Part shown: positions 6,956 through 11,358 of the stretch, one piece after another
How the letters are laid out: every line of letters begins with the position of its first letter
How positions within the stretch are numbered: position 1 is the stretch's first letter
Source of the DNA: Gemmataceae bacterium
GTDB taxonomy: Bacteria > Planctomycetota > Planctomycetia > Gemmatales > Gemmataceae
Direction of reading: 5' to 3'
Assembly: GCA_025056835.1 (NCBI GenBank)
Contig: JANWVS010000022.1
Span: 1-11,358, forward strand
DNA: 11,358 bases
The notes under the pieces: model-generated
Database searches by the model: none
Seen by the model: the letters and a program-made list of their open reading frames with translations, nothing else
Told to the model about the DNA's origin: nothing
Translations under genes and position numbers: made by a program

Positions 6956-7347
6956 TCGAGTTGGACCGTGAGGTTGTTGTCGCCGGCCTTCACAACATAC
7001 TTCTTCGTCAAAATGATTGGCTTCGCGGCATCTTGGCTGTCGCCGGGCGGGAGAACCATCACGTTATGTTCGCCTTCCACGGCCCCAGGAAGTTTCTTGT
7101 TGGACCGGGTCAAGGTTTCGAGCGTAAAGGTGCCGTCGCTTTTGATGACGCCATTAGCGGAGTAATCGGAACCAGTATGGCGAAAATTAATCATGCCGCC
7201 GGGATAGGGCGAGCCGTTCTTGCGGAGGACGGTTCCTTCGACCTTGTACGTCGTGGGAAATTTCTCGGACTCACCGCCCCCGCAACCAATTAACGCGGCG
7301 GCCAACGCACAGAGCAAGACCGCCGCCGCAGATCGTTGAAAGACCAT
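6949..7347 (-). CDS. Small lipoprotein with carboxypeptidase-regulatory-like (transthyretin-type) domain
   Basis: A 132-residue protein. The start MVFQRSAAAVLL, a hydrophobic run and the lipobox LIGC (Cys22 the lipidated residue) followed by GGGES mark it as a lipoprotein. The rest (YKVEGTVLRKNGSPYPGGMINF, then GVIKSDGTFTLETL and later KYVVKAGDNNLTVQL) follows the planctomycete pattern of one small beta-sandwich of the carboxypeptidase-regulatory or transthyretin type; such domains are thought to bind or scaffold and have no known catalytic role. It lies 54 bases downstream of the DUF1559 gene on the same strand, the usual order in planctomycetes, so the two are probably co-transcribed. A GGGGA ribosome site precedes the ATG. 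Its last two codons plus stop overlap the end of the convergent P450 gene. Confidence 0.85.
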   Translation of the reverse strand: MVFQRSAAAVLLCALAAALIGCGGGESEKFPTTYKVEGTVLRKNGSPYPGGMINFRHTGSDYSANGVIKSDGTFTLETLTRSNKKLPGAVEGEHNVMVLPPGDSQDAAKPIILTKKYVVKAGDNNLTVQLDQ

Positions 7348-7401
7348 GAGCGTCCCCGAGTGGAAGACATTCGTGTCGACAAGGGCGGCGCGACCAGACC
7401 G

Positions 7402-8322
7402 CTACCAATCGCTGCCGAGGGTATTGCCGTCGCGCGGGTCACAAGCGCTGGCCCAAGTAGCGGCCGAGGTCGCACGCGCCACGAAGCGTACGCTACCATC
7501 GCCTAAAATGACGTTGATCCCGCCGTCGTGTGGACTTTGGGCCCGCGCCGGGTCGCATTGCGTTCGCCAGTTAGGGGTGACTTGGAACAGCGGACAGGCC
7601 GGGTAACCTGCCCCGGCAGGATCCTTGTAGCTGGTGTTGGTGCAGATGCAAGGCCGCCAAATGCTGTTCGAGTCGGCCCACAGGCTTCCGTACATGAAGT
7701 TGATGTCGTTGGTCCAACCGCAGGTGCCGTACACCTCGGCAAACATGACCACGTTGGAAGTACCATCGGCAAAGGTCTGGGGTATCTGGGCCGCGCCTTG
7801 GATGCTGCCGACCATGGGGTTGCCCAAAACGAGGTAGTTGGCCCCGTAGTTGCATGCGCCCCAGTTATGGGCGCCGCCGTAGTAGGTTTGGCACTTCCCT
7901 TCCGAGACGGACGAATCGGCCGGGCACAAAAAAGTTGGAATCACGCGGTAGTATTCGATCCCGCTGTAGCTCCCGGCAGGATTGAGGTTGTTGTAAATCG
8001 ACTGCTGCTCAATGTACGGCAGCATCCAATGAAAAATGGTGTAGCCAATCGGACCGCGAAATTTCGGATGGGCCGGCGAGGTAATGGCATTGACCGCGCT
8101 CGGGGCGAACGCCGGCGGCAACACCTTGTGGGCATCGTGCAAAGCATGGATGGCGATGCCAATTTGTTTCGAGTTGTTCTGGCATTGCGTGCGCGCCGCT
8201 GCGGCTCGGACTTTCTGCACCGCCGGCAGCAGCAAGCCAATCAAGATGGCGATGATAGCGATGACAACGAGTAATTCAATCAGCGTGAATGCCGATCTTC
8301 GGCCCCTAACGCGATTCAACAT
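7402..8322 (-). CDS. DUF1559 protein with prepilin-type N-terminal methylation signal and H-X9-DG C-terminus
   Basis: A 306-residue member of the planctomycete DUF1559 (SBP_bac_10) family, type II secretion/type IV pilin-like, found in very many copies per planctomycete genome; its role is not established. The N-terminus has a short basic leader ending in RRSA, then [15 protein letters not shown], with Glu16 at the +5 position expected for methylation, and a single transmembrane helix to about residue 34. It continues with [20 protein letters not shown], the hallmark of the family. The C-terminus has His265, nine residues, then DG ([12 protein letters not shown]), the H-X9-DG processing-associated motif, followed by SVRFVA. 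The residue before the cleavage site is Ala rather than the more usual Gly. An AGGAAGGA ribosome site precedes the ATG. Probably transcribed with the lipoprotein gene downstream. Confidence 0.95.
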   Translation of the reverse strand: MLNRVRGRRSAFTLIELLVVIAIIAILIGLLLPAVQKVRAAAARTQCQNNSKQIGIAIHALHDAHKVLPPAFAPSAVNAITSPAHPKFRGPIGYTIFHWMLPYIEQQSIYNNLNPAGSYSGIEYYRVIPTFLCPADSSVSEGKCQTYYGGAHNWGACNYGANYLVLGNPMVGSIQGAAQIPQTFADGTSNVVMFAEVYGTCGWTNDINFMYGSLWADSNSIWRPCICTNTSYKDPAGAGYPACPLFQVTPNWRTQCDPARAQSPHDGGINVILGDGSVRFVARATSAATWASACDPRDGNTLGSDW

Positions 8323-8383
8323 ATACCGCCGTCCTTCCTGTACAACAGAAGAGATAAAAGATCACGAATCTCGACGCGGAGAA

Positions 8384-8412
8384 TTGGCTCACTCCCAGCC
8401 CGGACGAGCCAA
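8384..8412. repeat. 7-bp perfect inverted repeat in the DUF1559 leader
   Basis: TTGGCTC (8384-8390) and GAGCCAA (8406-8412) flank a 15-base spacer. It lies between the candidate promoter and the DUF1559 ATG, so it would be in the leader RNA or could be an operator. There is no T-rich run on either side to make it a terminator of the acyl-CoA dehydrogenase gene. Confidence 0.35.
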
Positions 8413-8426
8413 CACATTATCCCTTA

Positions 8427-8456
8427 AAGATAGGTGGATGGTCGGACCTTTGTCAA
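8427..8456 (-). promoter_or_regulatory. Candidate sigma70-type promoter for the DUF1559-lipoprotein pair
   Basis: On the minus strand a consensus TTGACA (8451-8456) is followed after 18 bases by TATCTT (8427-8432), a four-of-six match to the -10 box. Transcription would start near 8420, giving a leader of about 100 bases before the ATG at 8322. The gap between the upstream acyl-CoA dehydrogenase stop and this gene is only 147 bases, so this is where a promoter is expected. The -10 is imperfect and the call rests on pattern alone. Confidence 0.4.
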
Positions 8457-8469
8457 CGACAAATCGTGT

Positions 8470-10284
8470 TTAGCTCGCGAAAATGACCGCAGCGGTTCGC
8501 GAAATCAGTTCGTCGTCGTTGTCCCAAAGGGCAGCGAGCGTTTGCCTAATACGTCGGTCGGAGAGGGCAAGGAAATAGCGCCCCGCGGCTATCTCCCGCT
8601 TAGCTGTGTCGGTGTGGCCATCCGGCTGCATCAAAAGATGGTCGAGGCGGCTGAGTGCGCAACTGGCGGCGTAAAGGTCGGTGGCCGCATCCGCCAGGCG
8701 TTCTTGCGGAAATTGGCTTCTGAGGACTACTTCCATGAGCTTCAGCTCATCGTCGGTACCGGCGAGTTTACGATAGTACGAGAGCACCTTGAACACTTCG
8801 TTGCCAAAGTCACGAACCCGAGCCGCCAAGCGCTTAGCCTCCAAGCGCAGTTCAGGAGAGCGCACGGGAATTGCCGGCGTCGTAAAACGGGCCGCCATGC
8901 GACTCTGCCCAAATTGCCACAGAGCGCCGATGTTGGCGAAAGGTTTCTTCACCGCCTTGAGGACCTCCTTGAGACTCTCGCCTACGCCGCGCATTCCCAC
9001 CACGGCGATAAAGACGCGCAGCACATCGTTAGCTCCTTCGCCGATCAGGTTGATTCGCGCGTCCCGAAGCCATCGTTCGTAAGGTTCGTTGGAGAAGTAT
9101 CCTTGTCCACCGAAGATTTGCAACGTGTCGTTGACAATGGTCCAAAGGGCCTCAGTCGAAAAAACCTTGAGCATCGCGGTTTCGAGCATGTAGTCCTCGA
9201 AACCTCGGTCGATGAAGGCAGCACACTGCGTCGTGGTCGCCTCCATGGCAAACGCATGAGCGGCCATGAAGGCGATCTTTTTTTGCACCAGTTCGAAGTC
9301 CGCCAACCGTTGCTGAAATTGCACGCGCCGGCATGCATGGGCGGCAGCTGCGGCCAAACACGCTTTCGCCGCGCCGGTGCAGCTGGCGCCAAAAGTCGTT
9401 CGCCCAAAATCGAGTACCGTCAGAGCGACCTTCAATCCTTTTCCAAGAGGACCGAGGATATTGGCTGCCGGCACCGGCATGTTGTGAAAGGCAAGTCGCG
9501 CCGTCGCGGTCCCGCGAATCCCACATTTGGGCATACGGGCCTCGACAACTTCGAAGCCGGGCATGTCGGGAGTCACCAGAAAGGCGGTTATCGGCGCTCG
9601 CCCCGAGCCAGCGCTTCCCGCCGTGGGCGTGCGCGCTATGACTGTAAGCACCTGGGCGATAGCACCATTGGTGATGTACCGTTTGGTACCGTTGAGAAAC
9701 CAGGTCTGGCCATCCGGACTGGGGGTGGCTGTCGTTTGCACATTCCCCGCGTCCGACCCCGCCTGTTCTTCCGTCAGTGCGAAAGCAGCCAGTTTCTTAC
9801 CCGACACCAAGTCCGGCAGCCAAGTTCGCTGTTGTTCCTTCGTTCCGAACAGGAGCAAGGCTCGGATGCCGATGGAATGATGGGCATTCACGAAAACGGC
9901 CGTCGATGCGCAATGCCCTCCAATCAACTCCATGATCTTGAGATAAGCCAGTTGGGAGAAACCGCGGCCGCCGAATTCGATCGGTGCCGTCATGCCAAGG
10001 ACGCCGAGACGCCCCAGGCCATCGATGACGCTTCGGGGGATGTCGCAGTCGCGGTCGATGGCTGCTGCATCGATTTGTTCCGTCGCAAACGCTCGCAGTT
10101 CGGCCAAGGCGTGTTCGACTGCCGCCTCTTCGTGCGAGGCCAGACGAGGGTACGGAAACACCAAATGGCTTTGGAACTTGCCGAAGAAGAGGCTCTTCGC
10201 AAAGCTCACCTTGGCGTCGCTGTCAGCGAGTAACTCTTCCGCCTGCTCCTTTTGCTCTCGGATCTGACCGCTGCTGAGAGCCAT
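8470..10284 (-). CDS. Acyl-CoA dehydrogenase, long (VLCAD/ACAD9-type)
   Basis: A 604-residue FAD flavoprotein that would introduce the alpha-beta double bond in fatty acyl-CoA, the first step of beta-oxidation, passing electrons to an electron-transfer flavoprotein. The order is N-terminal helical domain (GVLGMTAPIEFGGRGFSQ), middle beta domain with the flavin-binding ALTEEQAGSDAGNVQTTA (about 169-186) and FLNGTKRYITNG, then the C-terminal helical domain with ETAMLKVFSTEA, QIFGGQGYFSNEPYERWLRDARI and the likely catalytic base Glu416 in IGEGAND. About 180 residues follow the catalytic core, as in VLCAD and ACAD9 rather than the ~380-residue short- and medium-chain enzymes, so long-chain substrates and possible membrane association are likely. 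The TTG at 10296 is a longer frame only; the ATG at 10284 has GAGG six bases upstream and is preferred. It starts 13 bases after the stop of the 202-residue gene, so translation is probably coupled. Confidence 0.93.
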   Translation of the reverse strand: MALSSGQIREQKEQAEELLADSDAKVSFAKSLFFGKFQSHLVFPYPRLASHEEAAVEHALAELRAFATEQIDAAAIDRDCDIPRSVIDGLGRLGVLGMTAPIEFGGRGFSQLAYLKIMELIGGHCASTAVFVNAHHSIGIRALLLFGTKEQQRTWLPDLVSGKKLAAFALTEEQAGSDAGNVQTTATPSPDGQTWFLNGTKRYITNGAIAQVLTVIARTPTAGSAGSGRAPITAFLVTPDMPGFEVVEARMPKCGIRGTATARLAFHNMPVPAANILGPLGKGLKVALTVLDFGRTTFGASCTGAAKACLAAAAAHACRRVQFQQRLADFELVQKKIAFMAAHAFAMEATTTQCAAFIDRGFEDYMLETAMLKVFSTEALWTIVNDTLQIFGGQGYFSNEPYERWLRDARINLIGEGANDVLRVFIAVVGMRGVGESLKEVLKAVKKPFANIGALWQFGQSRMAARFTTPAIPVRSPELRLEAKRLAARVRDFGNEVFKVLSYYRKLAGTDDELKLMEVVLRSQFPQERLADAATDLYAASCALSRLDHLLMQPDGHTDTAKREIAAGRYFLALSDRRIRQTLAALWDNDDELISRTAAVIFAS

Positions 10285-10297
10285 GCCCAACCTCAAA

Positions 10298-10906
10298 CTA
10301 TCGGCGGCCGCGGCGCTTCGACAACGGCCGATCGAGAATATCCCGCAAGACGAAGGCCGCTTGGAGCGACCGCCGATTCGAGAGCAATTGTCGTACCAGC
10401 GGCGCTAGGGGCGAAACACCGCGCCGCGCCAAGCGTCCCTGTTGAGCATAAGCGTCCTCCGGTCGCGCCGGCCCAGGCGGCGGAGCCGGGGGAGAGGACG
10501 GCGCCTCCACGACCTTGGCTTGCGGAGTCAATGGAACAGCCCCGGCGGCCTCGGCCTCAGCTAACTCCACGCGCCGTGGCGGCTCAACGCGACGTACCGG
10601 CAGCGGATCGCGCCGCACCGGCGTGCGTTGAGGTATGGGGGCAGCGGGTGGCAGTTCAACCGGCTCCGCAACGACCACCACCTCGTCCTCCGCCAGTTCG
10701 ACCGACCGTAACTTCCGCTGCTTTGCTTCCCTCAGAAATTGCTCCAACTCCTGAGAAGCGCGGCGGCGTGGCGGCGCCGGAGGTCGATCGTCCGGCCGCG
10801 CCGCTGGTGCTTTTTTTGCTTGCTGTTGCTGGCTCGACGCCAGTTGGTGGATGATCCAGGCGGCGAGCGCAACCACAGGGATGATCCATTGTACCCAATC
10901 TTTCAT
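10298..10906 (-). CDS. Membrane-anchored proline-rich protein of unknown function between floA and acyl-CoA dehydrogenase
   Basis: A 202-residue protein that I cannot assign to a named family. Residues 7-20 (WIIPVVALAAWIIH region) form one transmembrane helix. Then come a Gln-rich stretch, a low-complexity Pro/Ala/Arg linker (about 30-50), a charged helix (QELEQFLREAKQRKLRSVELAEDE, described by its pattern of alternating Glu, Lys and Leu; about 51-75), another Pro-rich linker (about 80-155) and a basic C-terminal segment ending SLQAAFVLRDILDRP. That tail resembles a short motif (LRQAFVLREIL-P type) that I associate with planctomycete proteins encoded next to flotillins; this is recollection, not a search result. 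The design, an anchor plus a flexible linker plus a conserved tail, suggests a tether or adaptor. GAGG lies six bases before the ATG. It starts 35 bases after the floA stop and ends 13 bases before the dehydrogenase, consistent with one operon. Confidence 0.75.
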   Translation of the reverse strand: MKDWVQWIIPVVALAAWIIHQLASSQQQQAKKAPAARPDDRPPAPPRRRASQELEQFLREAKQRKLRSVELAEDEVVVVAEPVELPPAAPIPQRTPVRRDPLPVRRVEPPRRVELAEAEAAGAVPLTPQAKVVEAPSSPPAPPPGPARPEDAYAQQGRLARRGVSPLAPLVRQLLSNRRSLQAAFVLRDILDRPLSKRRGRR

Positions 10907-10941
10907 GACAACCTCGCCGTTGCGCCGTTGGTCCCGGGATG

Positions 10942-11358
10942 TCAGCGATTGTCGCCCCGGTCGCCGCGTGTCGAACCGATGCCTGCCAGGGCGTTGCGCA
11001 TTTCCGTATCGGATTGCAGATTCCGCAAATTGTAATAGTCCATGATACCCAAGTGGCCCGCACGGAACGCTGCGGCGATGGCCAAAGGAATTTCGGCTTC
11101 CGCCAGAATGACCTTGGCGCGATTCTCTTCGACCGCCGCCTTCATTTCTTGTTCCTGGGCCACAGCCAGAGCACGGCGCTTTTCCGCTTGCGCCTGCGCG
11201 ACGCGCAAGTCGGCGGCAGCCTGATCGGCCTGAAGATTAGCGCCGATGTTGGCGCCGACGTCGATCTCAGCAACGTCGACCGAGACGATCTCAAATGCCG
11301 TTTGCGAATCCAGCGAACTTTTCAGGACGGCCTGCGAAATCACGTTGGGATTCGCCAG
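10942..11358 (-). CDS. floA: Flotillin-like protein FloA, C-terminal 138 residues (5' end off the right edge)
   Basis: FloA proteins (UPF0365) are membrane-anchored scaffolds that assemble functional membrane microdomains. The visible part starts [19 protein letters not shown] and matches the C-terminal half of Bacillus subtilis FloA closely by eye: [19 protein letters not shown], then the long Glu/Ala-rich coiled coil ([20 protein letters not shown]), then [36 protein letters not shown]. The membrane segment and SPFH-type domain would lie outside the window. The frame is open to the edge; internal ATG/GTG codons are not the real start. It appears to be the first visible gene of a leftward operon with the 202-residue protein and the acyl-CoA dehydrogenase. 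In many bacteria a NfeD-type gene lies upstream of floA, which would be off the right edge here. Confidence 0.95.
   Translation of the reverse strand: MANPNVISQAVLKSSLDSQTAFEIVSVDVAEIDVGANIGANLQADQAAADLRVAQAQAEKRRALAVAQEQEMKAAVEENRAKVILAEAEIPLAIAAAFRAGHLGIMDYYNLRNLQSDTEMRNALAGIGSTRGDRGDNR

Noticed and set aside
7528..8274. A 248-codon plus-strand frame opposite DUF1559
   Set aside because: It is a shadow of the DUF1559 gene with low-complexity translation.
8434..10233. A 599-codon open frame on the plus strand opposite the acyl-CoA dehydrogenase
   Set aside because: The opposite strand encodes an unmistakable acyl-CoA dehydrogenase with all motifs. The plus-strand translation has no recognisable motif, and GC-rich codon use readily leaves long antisense frames open.
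1..11358. CRISPR arrays, tRNA genes, insertion sequences, phage or defence genes
   Set aside because: No regularly spaced repeats, tRNA-like folds with a T-arm consensus, transposase motifs or defence-type domains were seen on either strand.

Overview
The window looks like a piece of a planctomycete chromosome, probably a Gemmataceae/Pirellulales-type genome, although I cannot place it to genus. The main reasons are a DUF1559 protein with a prepilin-type N-terminus and an H-X9-DG C-terminus, next to a small carboxypeptidase-regulatory-like lipoprotein (a pairing typical of planctomycetes). A DUF1080 (3-keto-disaccharide hydrolase family) protein, a PhoPQ-activated pathogenicity-related (PqaA-type) hydrolase and a FloA-type flotillin point the same way. 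Base composition is moderately GC-rich throughout the genes.

Layout, left to right. Positions 1-2406 (minus) hold the first 802 codons of a cobalamin-dependent methionine synthase (metH); its reactivation domain lies beyond the left edge. Positions 2407-3326 are about 920 bases with no credible protein gene. The metH-proximal two thirds are packed with inverted repeats, including a four-way-junction-like fold at 2633-2743 and a strong hairpin at 2444-2477 followed on the minus strand by a T-rich tract. This is the best candidate for something undescribed: a structured non-coding RNA or a long structured metH leader. Positions 3327-4670 (minus) encode an exported PqaA-like alpha/beta hydrolase. 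It is divergently arranged with an exported DUF1080 protein (4782-5549, plus), which is followed after 44 bases by a cytochrome P450 (5594-6955, plus). The P450 converges on, and overlaps by 7 bases, a small lipoprotein gene (6949-7347, minus). That gene lies downstream of the DUF1559 gene (7402-8322, minus), which has a plausible sigma70-type promoter. Positions 8470-11358 (minus) look like one operon read leftwards: floA (5' end off the right edge), a 202-residue membrane-anchored proline-rich protein, and a long VLCAD/ACAD9-type acyl-CoA dehydrogenase, with gaps of 35 and 13 bases.

The protein genes are mostly housekeeping (one-carbon metabolism, fatty-acid oxidation, membrane microdomains) or standard planctomycete surface and exported proteins. 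No mobile element, CRISPR array, tRNA or rRNA was seen. Three start codons are placed downstream of the longest open frame (4670, 4782, 10284) on the strength of ribosome binding sites and signal peptides.
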